Source of the DNA: JADJOY01 sp016713535 [NCBI: Deltaproteobacteria bacterium]
GTDB lineage: Bacteria; JADJOY01
Assembly (NCBI GenBank): GCA_016713535.1
Contig: JADJOY010000006.1
Location: 1-13,644 of the forward strand
Direction: 5' to 3'
DNA: 13,644 nt
Shown here: positions 1 through 7,911 of the stretch, in pieces
Position numbering within the stretch: the first letter of the stretch is position 1
How the letters are laid out: each line of letters starts with the position of its first letter
Notes under the pieces: model-generated
What the model saw: only the letters and a program-made list of their open reading frames with translations
The model's database searches: none
What the model was told of the DNA's origin: nothing
Program-made: the position numbers and the translations under genes

Positions 1-1367
1 GTATTACGACGTGCGCTCACCGGCCCGCCAACCGCCAGTGCCCTCAAGGAGCGACTCGACCCGAGCCTGCGCGAGACGCGCCGCCACGGCGGCCACGTCG
101 CGGTGCTCTTCCCTCGACCTCGACCGCTTCAAGGAGATCAACGACAACTTCGCCGATGGCGAAGGCGATCGGCTGCTACGCCTGGTGGCCGAGCGCGTGA
201 TGGGGTGTGTGGCGGGCTCCGACGCGGTGTCGCGCCCGAGTCCGGGCATCCGTGCTTTCACCGTGTCGCGCCAGGGCGGCGACGAGTTCACCGTGATGCT
301 CACCCGCCCACAGCCGTGACGACGCGGGCGCGTGGCCGAGCGCATGCTCAACGAGCTGCGCAAGCTGCTCGCGCTCGCGGGGCGCGAGGTGCGGGTCGGC
401 GCGAGCATCGGCATCGCGGTGGCGCCCGACGACGGCGGCGACGTCGAGACGCTCTCGGGCCACGCCGACATGGCGATGTACCAGGCCAGCAGGCGGGGCG
501 CGACGCGTACTTCTTCTTCTCACCGTCGATGAGCATCGAGGCGATGCGCCGGCTGGACCTGGGCACTGATCTGCGCCGTGCCGTCGAGGGGTCCGACTTC
601 GTCCACTACCAGCCGTGGACTCCACGACGGGCGGGTCACCGGCTCGAGGCGCTGGTGCGCTGGGAGCACCTGACCTGCGGCTTCATCTCGCCCGCCGACT
701 TCATCCCGTCGCCGAGGACCTGGGCTGATCGGCACGCTTGGCTCGTGGGTGCTCGAGCGTGTGCGCGCAGATGCGCGCCTGGCCTCGACGCCAGCTACCG
801 CCGGTGCGGATCGCGGTCAACGTCTCGAGCCATCAGTTCGCCGACCCGCACTCTACGATATCGTGCGCGGCGCGCTGATCGAGGCGGGTCTGCCCAACGA
901 CGTGCTCAGCGAGCTCGAGATCACCGAGAGCGCCATGATCCAGAACCCGGAGGCCGCGGTCGCGACGCTCGGAGCTTGCGCGCGCTCGGCATCCAGGTGG
1001 CGCTCGACGACTTCGGCACCGGCTACTCGTCTCTCAACTACGTGGGCCGCCTACCGCTCGACGCGCTTCAAGATCGACCGCTCGTTCGTGATGAGCATCG
1101 CCGGACAGCGAGGATGGCCGCAGCATCGTCACCGCGGTCGTCGCCATGGCGCACAGCCTGGGGCTGCGCGTCGTCGCGGGAAGGAGTCGAGACGATCGAG
1201 CAGGCGAGGGTGCTGCGGCGTCTGCGCTGCGATGAGATCCAGGGCTACCTCTTTAGCCGCCCCGGGTGCCCGCCGACCGCGTGGGCGACCTGCTCGACCG
1301 GCGCCTCGAGCTCGACGAGCTCGAGGCGCGCCCCATGTCGGGTCTCGGTACCGAGCTACGCATGTGA
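1..1367 (+). CDS. GGDEF-EAL cyclic-di-GMP enzyme, 5' end outside window, many frameshifts
   Basis: A cytoplasmic or membrane-linked enzyme that makes (GGDEF) and/or breaks down (EAL) the second messenger c-di-GMP. Joining the three forward frames gives, in order: a YDxLTGLPNR-like start of the GGDEF domain (about 4-33), LDLDRFKEIND (about 118-144), the intact signature QGGDEF (272-289), the GASIGIA and MAMYQA segments (about 397-490), then EAL (646-654) in LEALVRWEH, ELEITES (about 910-930), DDFGTGYSS (1006-1032), KIDRSFV, EGVET and GYLFSRP near 1240-1263. The stop is TGA at 1365-1367, reached only after a last frame change near 1264. Any N-terminal sensor domain lies before base 1. The canonical RxxD inhibitory site is not seen ahead of GGDEF. 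At least ten single-base indels break the frame (for example an extra G in the GCGGGAAGG run near 1178), but the motifs survive, so sequencing error is likelier than decay. Whether it is mainly cyclase or phosphodiesterase cannot be told. Confidence 0.85.
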
Positions 1368-1444
1368 ACCGCCGGTCGGAGCGTCGGCGGTCCTCGCCGA
1401 CCCGACCCGCTCGTCGAGGTGCAAGGCCGCTGGTCGCCGCGGCG

Positions 1445-1640
1445 GGCACGCCCGCGTACCCGCCGACACCCGCTGGGTCGGTGCTGGGGAACGCTCCGCG
1501 TGCCAGCCGATACGTGCCAAGTCTGGTCTGGAGGCACGCTCCGCGTGCCCGCCGATACGCGCCGGGATTGGTCCTGGAGGGGGGGCCGGGCGCCGCGCCG
1601 GGTGGGTCCGGGGGGCACGCTTCGCGTGCCCGGCGATACG
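1445..1640. repeat. REP-like palindromic repeat array, 3 good copies and 1 degenerate copy
   Basis: A 27-base unit recurs at 1488-1514, 1533-1559 and 1614-1640. Each contains a hairpin of the type GGCACGCTTCGCGTGCC (7-bp stem, 3-nt loop) followed by a conserved GCCGATACG-like tail. A weaker version lies at 1445-1470. The start-to-start spacing is about 43, 45 and 81 bases, and the linkers share a GGTC(C)TGGAGG-like stretch. The array sits between two genes that point at each other (the GGDEF-EAL gene and yhbY), the usual place for REP/BIME elements. Possible roles, by analogy only, are bidirectional transcription stop or mRNA 3' end protection. Long open frames run through it, but they merely translate the repeat. 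Confidence 0.75.
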
Positions 1641-1734
1641 CACCGACGCGCGCCTCGAGGAGCGCGTCGTTCCCTGTACGGACCCGATCGATCGCGCCCC
1701 GCGGCGCGCCGCGGTCGGGCTACAAGACCGCCGC

Positions 1735-2023
1735 CTACGCGGGTAGCTCGATCTTCGGCTTCTCGGGGTGACGCCGGTAGAGGATCACCGGTGTGCCCGA
1801 CGAGCCCGCACAGCTCGGACGCGGTTTCGGCGGCGAGCTCTTGCGCCATCGCGCGCTTGTCCTCGGGCTCGAGCAGCCGGACCTTGATGAGCCCGTGATC
1901 GGTGAGCGCGATCCCCACCGCGGCGACGACGCCCGCGGTGATCCCGGCCTGTCCGACATGGGCCACCGGGCGCAGCGGGTGGGCGAGCCCGCGCAGGTGT
2001 TTTCGTTGTTTGCTGGTCAGCAT
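1735..2023 (-). CDS. yhbY: YhbY/CRS1-YhbY (CRM) family RNA-binding protein
   Basis: A small ribosome-associated RNA-binding protein of the CRM fold (KH-like), linked in other bacteria to large-subunit assembly. Translation from the ATG at 2023 reads MLTSKQRKHLRGLAHPLRPV, then VGQAGIT and LIKVRLLEPEDKRAMAQELA, which fits the family closely: LTSKQRxxLRxLAH, the GxxGxT loop and the IKV strand. A single-base frame change near 1797-1806 is needed to continue into the expected C-terminal strand VILYRR, ending at TAG 1735-1737. The total is about 96 residues, normal for the family. The start is chosen because MLTSKQR is the usual N-terminus. The gene is convergent with the GGDEF-EAL gene and divergent from the porin pair. 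Confidence 0.85.
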
Positions 2024-2267
2024 CGCTCTCTTCGCTTTCGTTGGGGCGCGCGAGCGTAGTCGATCGCGCTCGCCGCGGGCAGCGTCTGGGTCTAAATGGA
2101 CCACCACGATTTGGATCGCCCTTGCGCCGAACGGGCTGGAGGGCGGCGCTTCGTCGCCGCCGAAGCCGATGGGACGCCGAGACCGGTCGCTACGAATCGT
2201 GACGTTGCATATAGCGCGCACCGGGACGCGGTGTGCCTTGACCACCGCATGGGGGAGAACGTCGCGC

Positions 2268-2283
2268 GCCCTCACGTGAGGGC
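2268..2283. promoter_or_regulatory. Perfect 16-nt palindrome, candidate operator for the porin pair
   Basis: GCCCTCACGTGAGGGC is a perfect inverted repeat with a CACGTG core. It ends 18 bases before the ATG at 2302, in the divergent spacer between yhbY and the first porin. This is where a dimeric repressor or activator would bind, but no regulator in the window points to it. An overlap with a -10 region was not found. The operator reading is inference from symmetry and position. Confidence 0.45.
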
Positions 2284-2301
2284 CACCTCACCAGCGCGCG
2301 A

Positions 2302-3765
2302 ATGAGCCTCGTCCGAGCCCACCTCCTCGCACCTCGCCGCGCGCGTCGTGCTCCCGGGGGGCTTGGCGCAGTCCTCGTCTTCGTGTGCGTCTTGCAGGTG
2401 ATCGACGCGCGCGCACAGACGGGGCTCGTGCTCGACGAGACCGGTGCGAGCGCGCGCAGCGGCGCCATGGGCTGTCACCGGCATCGCCGGACGATTCTGG
2501 CCGCTGCGTACTACAACCCCGCGGGGCTCGCCTTCGACGGCCCGAAAGAGACCATCCTCGGCTTCCGCTCATGGAGGCCGACACCTTCATCGACTTCGTC
2601 GGACCGCCGCCCTCGCCGTACCCGCTCCCACCCGCCGATCCCACCGACCCAGGAGTGCGGCCGGTGCTCGTCACCACGGACACCGAGTGGAACCCGCCGA
2701 TCACCGGGTTGGTGGTGGGCGTGTCGGGGGCACTCCGCGCCGCCGAGCCTCGTCGAGGACTTTCCCGTGGCTCGACCGCCTCCACTACGGCGTGATCTTG
2801 AACCTCGGCATCTCGTCGCAGAACACGTTCCACACCTACGAGGACTACAGCCAGCCGTATTTCTTCCGCTACGACACGCGCCCCGACCTGCTCCTCCGCG
2901 GTGGCGACGATCGCCTACCGGCCGTGGGATTGGATCTCGTTCGGCGCGGGCGTGATTCCCAACGTCAACGCGTACCAGTCCAACTACGCCAAGATCCGCT
3001 CAACGCGCCTGCGGATGATCCGACCAAGCGGGCTTCGACATCGCGATCAAGGTCCACTCGGTGATGGAGTTCTCGCCGGTGGGCGGGATCATGCTGCGCG
3101 TCCCCGTGCCCGATATGCCCGAGGATTTCCTGCAGCTCGGCTTCAGCTACCGCGGCCAGATCGGCAACTTCTTCGGCACCGGTCCCTCCTTCACGGTGCT
3201 CGGCGAGGGCACCCGGACGGCGGCTTCGATCCGCAGACCGAGCTGCCGGTGGGGCTGATCGTGAACTACGCGGGCTTCGCGCCGGCGCAGTGGAGCTTCG
3301 GATCGGGCTCCGACCCAACGAGCGCCCCACGCTCGGCGCCGACCTCGTCTACAAGGAGTTCTACGCCTTCAAGGTGTTCATCCACCGCAAGCCCACCCCG
3401 AGTTCGAGAACACCTCGTGCCGCGCTTCGGCGTCGAGTACGAGATGCCGGTCGCGAGCGAGTGGCCGGTGCTCGACCTCCTCCAGCGCATCGACTGGCGC
3501 GTCGGCTACTACTACGAGCTACGCCGAACCCGTCGCTCAACGGCGTCCAGAACATCCTCGACTGCAACCAGCACGTCGCATCGGGCGGGTGGGCTCAACT
3601 TCGCGCCGATCGCCGAGGAAGCGCGGCTGCGCGTTGATCTCTATGGCCAGTTCCACCAGCTCGTCGATCGCTTCACGATGAACGAGGGCGACCTGCGGCG
3701 CGGACCGTACACCGCCGGCGGCAGCGTCTTCGCCCTCGGCCTCGAAGTGCGGGGTGGACTGGTGA
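2302..3765 (+). CDS. FadL/OmpP1-like outer-membrane beta-barrel protein, copy 1, frameshifted
   Basis: A probable outer-membrane channel of the FadL/OmpP1/TodX type, a family that passes hydrophobic compounds. From ATG 2302 there is a basic, then hydrophobic, signal peptide ending in DARAQ. After a frame change comes the family hallmark AAAYYNPAGLAF (about 2499-2533). Further pieces in shifting frames are HYGVILNLGISSQNTF, QPYFFRYDTRPDLL (about 2851-2890), WISFGAGVIPN, FLQLGFSYRGQIGNF, PVGLIVNYAGFAPAQWSFG and ENTLVPRFGVEYEMPV, i.e. alternating amphipathic strands typical of a barrel. The end is read as VDW followed by TGA at 3763-3765; a terminal aromatic residue is the usual barrel end. About ten indels interrupt it. 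No clear Shine-Dalgarno precedes 2302, so the start rests on the signal peptide. It is a paralogue of the next gene. The substrate is unknown. Confidence 0.8.
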
Positions 3766-5129
3766 GCCGGCGGCGCATCGGTCGGAGAGGCGTGCGGCGC
3801 GCGCGCTGGATCGCGCTCGCTTGCGTGGCGATGGCCGGTACCGCGCGAGCCCAGACGGGCTCTACTTCGATGAGTACGGTGGCGACGCGCAGCGCCGCCA
3901 TGGGCCAGGCGTTCACCGGCCTCGCCGACACCGCGGCCGCCGCCTACTACAACCCGGGCGGCGTCGGCTTCGCGCCGGCCCAGACCTCGCTCGGCTTCCG
4001 CTACACGAACCCCGAGCTCAGGATCGAGTTTCGCGGTGAGCCCCGGAGGACGTCTCGACCGATGCACCTTCCACCCAGGGCATGGTCATCAGCGTCCTCT
4101 CCCGATCTCGACCATCCCGGCCTCAACAAGCGCTTCCCGTGGCTCGAGCCGCTCGCGCTGGGCGTCGAGGTGTTCCTGCCGCTGCCGCAGGTGAACAGCT
4201 TCTCCACGTTCACCAGCACGGCGCAGGCCTACTTCTTCCGCTACGACACCCGGCCCGACGTGCTCTCGTTGGTGTTCTCGCTCGCCTACCGGATCACGGA
4301 TTGGCTCTCGATCGGCGGCGGCTTCATGCCGAACTTCGACAGCCCTCCAGGACAACCACGCCAACGTGCGCCTCAACGCGCCCGAGGGCGACCCCACCAT
4401 GGGCACCGACCTCGAGCTCGAGCAGGGAGGCCACGGGTACCTTCACGCCGCTGCTCGGCATCCTCATCAAAGCGCCGAACGAGGGCTGCGCGACGTGATC
4501 TCGCCCGGCCTCCTATCGCGGGCGGGTGAAGAACTACTCGGCACCGGCCGCAGCGATCAGTCGGTGGGGCTCGGGCTGCCCGACTTGAGCTTCTTCCAGC
4601 TCGTCTACATCCGCGGCGAGCTCGTGAACTTCGTGGGCTTCGTCCCCGAGCAGTACTCGGCCGGGCTCGGGCTGCACCCGATGGAGCGGCTCACGGTCGG
4701 GCTGGATCTCACCTACAAGCGCTGGGAGGACTTCACCTTCTGGCTCGACCAGGCGCCCAACCCCCGGTTCCAGAACACGCTGGTTCCCCGGATCGGCGCC
4801 GAATACGCCATCCCCATCGGCGGCGACATCCTGGGTGTGGGCCACTTCACGTACTGCCGGGGCGCGGCGGCTACTACTACGAGCCGAGCGCCAACCCCAC
4901 GCTTTCCGGCCGCCAGAACATCATCGACAACGACCAGCACGTCGCCAGCATCGGGATCGGCCTCGACACCATCCTGATGAACAAATACACGATCAACTAC
5001 GACATCCTCTTCCAGGCCCACGTCTTCAACCACCGCCGCACCAAGAACGTCTACGACCCGCTCTTCCCGCCGTTCGTCTCCGAGGGCGAGGTCTACACCA
5101 CCGGCTTCGACGTCAACTTCGGGTGGTGA
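3762..5129 (+). CDS. FadL/OmpP1-like outer-membrane beta-barrel protein, copy 2, frameshifted
   Basis: A tandem paralogue of the preceding barrel. The GTG start at 3762 overlaps its neighbour's stop (GTGA), suggesting translational coupling and one operon. A basic N-terminus and hydrophobic core end in GTARAQTG, a signal peptide. Next come RSAAMGQAFTGLADTAAAAY followed by YNPGGVGFAP (about 3889-3978), AYFFRYDTRPDVL (about 4228-4263), WLSIGGGFMPNF, LPDLSFFQLVYIRGEL, NFVGFVPEQYSAGLGL, QNTLVPRIGAEYAIP and the end VYTTGFDVNFGW, TGA 5127-5129. Several segments match copy 1 almost residue for residue (YFFRYDTRPD; NTLVPR.G.EY..P), which establishes duplication. Frame changes near 3865, 4040-4110, 4345, 4430-4540 and 4850 break it. 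A typical FadL-family length of about 450 residues results once the frames are joined. The ligand cannot be predicted. Confidence 0.8.
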
Positions 5130-5182
5130 GGGGCGAGCGGTGAGGGCGCTCGTGCCGCGATCGTCGCGGCGCGGGGATGTAG

Positions 5183-5805
5183 TTGCGTGCCCGGTGGATG
5201 GATCCGGCGACCGGCCGATTTGACTCGAGGGATCCGTTTGAGGGGGGTGCTATGGGACCCCCCGAGTTTGCACCGATACGCTTATGCGAATCTCGATCCG
5301 ATAGGCAAGATCGATCCGAGTGGTGAAAAATCTGTAACCGCCGACCTAAACGAGTATCTGATCACCGCCTTCATTATTGCCCTGCTAGCCACGACCCTTG
5401 TAGCCCCAAAGATCGCAATCAAGGCGAGATATCAACTTGATAAAACGCTTAAGGTGTACTTCACGGCTACGCCTACGATCGCGTCGCATATTTTCACACT
5501 GGTTGGCGCATCTGGTAGGTACCTTCACCGTGAGGCAGACCAGGCCAAGGTCGACAAGAACCGCCGCGATGCGTTGCGGGGCCTGAAGCCTCTAGCCTTC
5601 TGGCTTTCCTATGACGAATTTCCTTTGCTTCTTCACAAAGGAAGGGGGTGCTGGTGCAGATGTCATGCCGGTGCCCATCTGGGAGCAATGGATCCAGGGT
5701 GGTCAGATGAGCTCATTTTATAAGAATTGCTCCGTTGCCGACCGCGATCAGTTTCGTGTAATCGTTCAGATTCTTCCCGACCCGACTCGCGATTATTGCT
5801 ATTGA
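5183..5805 (+). CDS. Rhs core end fused to NucA/NucB-type DNase toxin tip (orphan Rhs-CT), frameshifted
   Basis: The tail of an Rhs polymorphic toxin. The conserved Rhs core end reads LRARWMDPATGRFDSRDPFE (5183-5242). After an extra G in the G run at 5242-5247 it continues SLHRYAYANLDPIGKIDPSG (5268-5327), the usual core/tip boundary. The tip starts with EKSVTADLNE, a hydrophobic helix (YLITAFIIALLATTLVA, about 5356-5406), then a domain I recognise as NucA/NucB DNase: SHIF, DKNRRDALRG (about 5551-5580), DEFPFA (from 5613) and EGGAGADV (5641-5664), VPIWEQWIQGGQMSSFY, and DQFRVIVQ near the end. Bacillus NucB has the matching DKRREESLKG, DEWPMA and EGGAGADV. Indels at 5625-5641 split the nuclease motif. 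The stop is TGA 5803-5805. A stop (TAG 5180-5182) directly precedes the core remnant, so the long Rhs shell is absent. ATG 5198 is the first in-frame start. GC is far lower than in the porins. Expected role: interbacterial DNase. The domain call rests on motif memory. Confidence 0.8.
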
Positions 5806-5813
5806 GACCAGGA

Positions 5814-6470
5814 ATGAAGCGCGCATCTGAAGTCGACCATCCAGAAGACTTGTATGCTGCCATTACTTCCGATCTAGATCTTGCGCTCTTCGAAGGTTTG
5901 CTTCGTCGCGCGAAATCGATAGATATCCAACTTCCAGAGCGCGGATACGCGACGCCGTTGCTGCATTCCTGTTATCTTGAGAGGCCGGCGCATGCTGAGT
6001 TGCTGCTAGCTGCGGGCGCAGATGTAAACCTGTCGGATGTTGGCGGCGTCACCCCTTTGATGATTGCGGTCAGTAGGAAGCTCGAATCTGTTGTGGGTTC
6101 CCTTCTGGAGCGCCGAGCCGATGTGAACGCGACCACCCGTCGTGGTCGGCACGTGCTGGCATTCGCCATCGATTCTGGGTCGCTGGCGCTGATCCAGTTA
6201 TTAGTTGCCAACGGAGCGAACGTCTTCTATGAGGAGCCAGGACGGTTTACGCTATTGATGCATGCTGTCCTGGCTGGTTCTGTCGACATTGTGAGTCATT
6301 TTCTTGAGGCCGGAGTCGATCCGGCGATTCGTACAGAGTCGAGATCAGGCGGATATGTTGAACCGGGACAGACTGCTCTGGATTTCTCGCGGCGCGGCGG
6401 CTTCAACGACATCGAAGATCTGATCGTACAAGTGCACGCCCGAGGCGGAATGTCCCTAAGGGAAAGGTGA
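5814..6470 (+). CDS. Ankyrin-repeat protein, probable immunity protein for the Rhs DNase tip
   Basis: 218 residues, intact. Ankyrin-type repeats lie at about 43-75 (ATPLLHSCYLE..HAELLLAAGADVN), 77-107 (VTPLMIAVSR..LLERRADVN), 110-140 (VLAFAIDSGSLALIQLLVANGANV) and 143-173 (FTLLMHAVLAGSVDIVSHFLEAGVDP), plus a capping repeat QTALDFSRRGGFNDIEDLI at about 186-204. There is no signal peptide or membrane segment, so it should be cytosolic. ATG 5814 lies 8 bases after the toxin stop. AGGA abuts the start, so initiation probably depends on coupling to the toxin frame. Ankyrin proteins are a known class of immunity partners encoded directly after polymorphic toxins, and the position and matching low GC fit that role. 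Binding to this particular nuclease is inference. An unrelated scaffold protein cannot be excluded. Confidence 0.8.
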   Translation: MKRASEVDHPEDLYAAITSDLDLALFEGLLRRAKSIDIQLPERGYATPLLHSCYLERPAHAELLLAAGADVNLSDVGGVTPLMIAVSRKLESVVGSLLERRADVNATTRRGRHVLAFAIDSGSLALIQLLVANGANVFYEEPGRFTLLMHAVLAGSVDIVSHFLEAGVDPAIRTESRSGGYVEPGQTALDFSRRGGFNDIEDLIVQVHARGGMSLRER

Positions 6471-6511
6471 ACAGAGCGCATCGTGCCCGAAGGCCGACGC
6501 CGATCCTCGGC

Positions 6512-6660
6512 ATGCGATCGCCGGGATTCGCGCTCGCGTGCTAGTCGCGGTGGCGGCATTCGGCGTCGGCTGCGACGCGACAGCTGGGTTAGGCGTAAGA
6601 TGCTCACGCAGTCACGTATCGTGCTCTCGTGCTGATGACGGAGAGGCGATGACCGATTGA
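6512..6660 (+). CDS. Possible small lipoprotein, broken by one frameshift (doubtful)
   Basis: From ATG 6512 the reading is MRSPGFALA, then TAG in frame. A one-base shift at 6539-6541 restores a hydrophobic run LVAVAAFGVGC that looks like a lipoprotein signal with a G-C lipobox, followed by DATAGLGVRCSRSHVSCSRA and a TGA ending at 6660. That gives about 50 residues with three cysteines after the lipobox. There is no clear ribosome binding site. The single-base error needed is of the type seen elsewhere in this window. Without homology support this could be chance. The rest of 6471-6841 shows no other gene. Confidence 0.22.
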
Positions 6661-6841
6661 CCCTAGCGTGCGCCGGCCACACTAGCCGCCAGGCCCCCTC
6701 GTCGGGGTGCACGAGTCTCAGCGTGCAGTGGCACAGCTCGACCGTGAGCGGCGATTCTGTCGATCCGACGCGCGACCTGTGACGCTGGACTCTTGATGCA
6801 GCGGTCCGTGCTACGTCCCCATGCGTAACGGAGTTCAGAAT

Positions 6842-7267
6842 ATGAGGCCGCTCCCGCGTACCGAACATCCCCTCGTGATTCGAACGGACTACTCAGACGC
6901 GCTCGCCTGGGCTCGAATTGTGGCAGCAATCCAGCGGCCGCACCCAGCCTGGGGCTTCACGGCACAAGTTCAAATCGTGGATGATCCGTCGTTCGATGGA
7001 CTATCGAGGGACGACATCGTCCGACTTGCGAAACCTGAGTATCACCTTAGCTTCCTGTTCATCGTTGATCAGCAGGCCGTGAAGAGAAAGGATCACGCCT
7101 GTCTTGCAGTCGACATCAGAAAAAAACGTGAATTCCGCGTCATCCCGTCGGAAGTGTGGGGTGTCGAGAACAACCTTTCCCTCGGCAACATGGATTGGAC
7201 CGATTTTGCAAACTGGGTGGACCAATCCGATACGTTCCGCGGGTTTCCGATACCGCGGGATAGGTGA
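6842..7267 (+). CDS. DUF6924-like protein, possible second immunity protein
   Basis: 141 residues, intact. I chose ATG 6842 because GGAG at 6830-6833 is 8 bases upstream; an in-frame ATG at 6821 has no such site. The sequence opens with HPLVIRTDYSDALAWARIV, then FVDD-like IVDDPSFDGL, a hydrophobic strand LSFLFIVDQQAV, and FRVIPSEVWGVENNLSLGNM followed by DWTDFANWVD..FRGF. I recognise this as the pattern of DUF6924 (R-T-D-[YF]-S-D at the start, VIPSE.WGVENNLS.[AG]NMD.. near the end). The family has no established biochemical function that I know. There is no signal peptide or membrane helix. It lies in the low-GC segment behind an Rhs tip and its immunity gene, where extra immunity genes often collect, so an immunity role is a reasonable guess only. 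Confidence 0.65.
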   Translation: MRPLPRTEHPLVIRTDYSDALAWARIVAAIQRPHPAWGFTAQVQIVDDPSFDGLSRDDIVRLAKPEYHLSFLFIVDQQAVKRKDHACLAVDIRKKREFRVIPSEVWGVENNLSLGNMDWTDFANWVDQSDTFRGFPIPRDR

Positions 7268-7805
7268 CAGTTTGCCCAGCTACGCGCACGAACCCCTGCG
7301 ACATTTCGGTTCGATCGTTCGTCGGCACTCCGAGGACGGAAGCGGCCGGGGTCGACGGCGTGCCGAAACGCGGCGATCGACACCGCATTGGTGGCGTGGA
7401 GGGTGGCGTCAGACCGTTCGTCGACCGGTGGCGGCACAGCAATGCTGCGCTCAACGCACGGCGGTGCGCCGGGGGCGCGTGCGCCCGGCCACTCGGAGGC
7501 GTTACGGCGTGAATCAGGCGAGCACGAGGGCAGCCGACGCGTTCGTAGCGGTCGGTCCACACGCCTCACACCGGAGCGCATGCCCGAGCTCGGACGGGCG
7601 GCGAACGGACGTGGGGAACGCGTGCTCCCCGTGCGGGCGGAGGCTCCGGCGGGCGCGCGCGTTGCGGAGCGTCTTTCTCTTCACCGCGATGCAGCGCGCG
7701 TGACCGCCGGCACGGACGGCTCTGCTCCGAGCACCCCGCGGGGCGGAGCCGTGGGTGTCGCCGAGCTGCGGTGTCGCAGCACCGCAGCGCCCGGGGGAGT
7801 GGGGG

Positions 7806-7823
7806 ACGTAATGTCCGTTACGT
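7806..7823. repeat. Short stem-loop, 6-bp stem
   Basis: ACGTAA at 7806-7811 pairs with TTACGT at 7818-7823 across a 6-base loop. It is part of the cluster of dyads in the gene-poor spacer; role unknown. Confidence 0.4.
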
Positions 7824-7851
7824 ACCAGGCCGAGGTCCGGCTTGCGCCGCC

Positions 7852-7879
7852 GCGTTCGACAATCGCGATTGTCGGACGC
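7852..7879. repeat. 28-nt near-perfect palindrome
   Basis: Arms GCGTTCGACAATCG (7852-7865) and CGATTGTCGGACGC (7866-7879) meet with no loop and pair at 13 of 14 positions; the inner 18 bases (7857-7874) are perfect. A loopless dyad fits a protein-binding site (operator, or recombinase/resolvase site) better than an RNA hairpin. No gene with an assured start lies close by. Confidence 0.6.
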
Positions 7880-7882
7880 AAG

Positions 7883-7911
7883 GGCACCGGCATCGGGCGA
7901 AGCTCGGTGCC
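7883..7911. repeat. Stem-loop, 7-bp stem and 15-nt loop
   Basis: GGCACCG (7883-7889) pairs with CGGTGCC (7905-7911). It lies 3 bases after the 28-nt palindrome and may be part of the same structured site. There is no T-run after it, so it is not a classic terminator. Confidence 0.4.

Noticed and set aside
1445-1640. CRISPR array
   Set aside because: Repeats are palindromic throughout, imperfect, unevenly spaced and have related linkers instead of unique spacers; no cas genes nearby.
1253-2275. Long minus-strand open frame across the repeat region and yhbY
   Set aside because: Only the part from 2023 down to about 1800 matches YhbY; the rest is translated REP-like repeat and upstream spacer.
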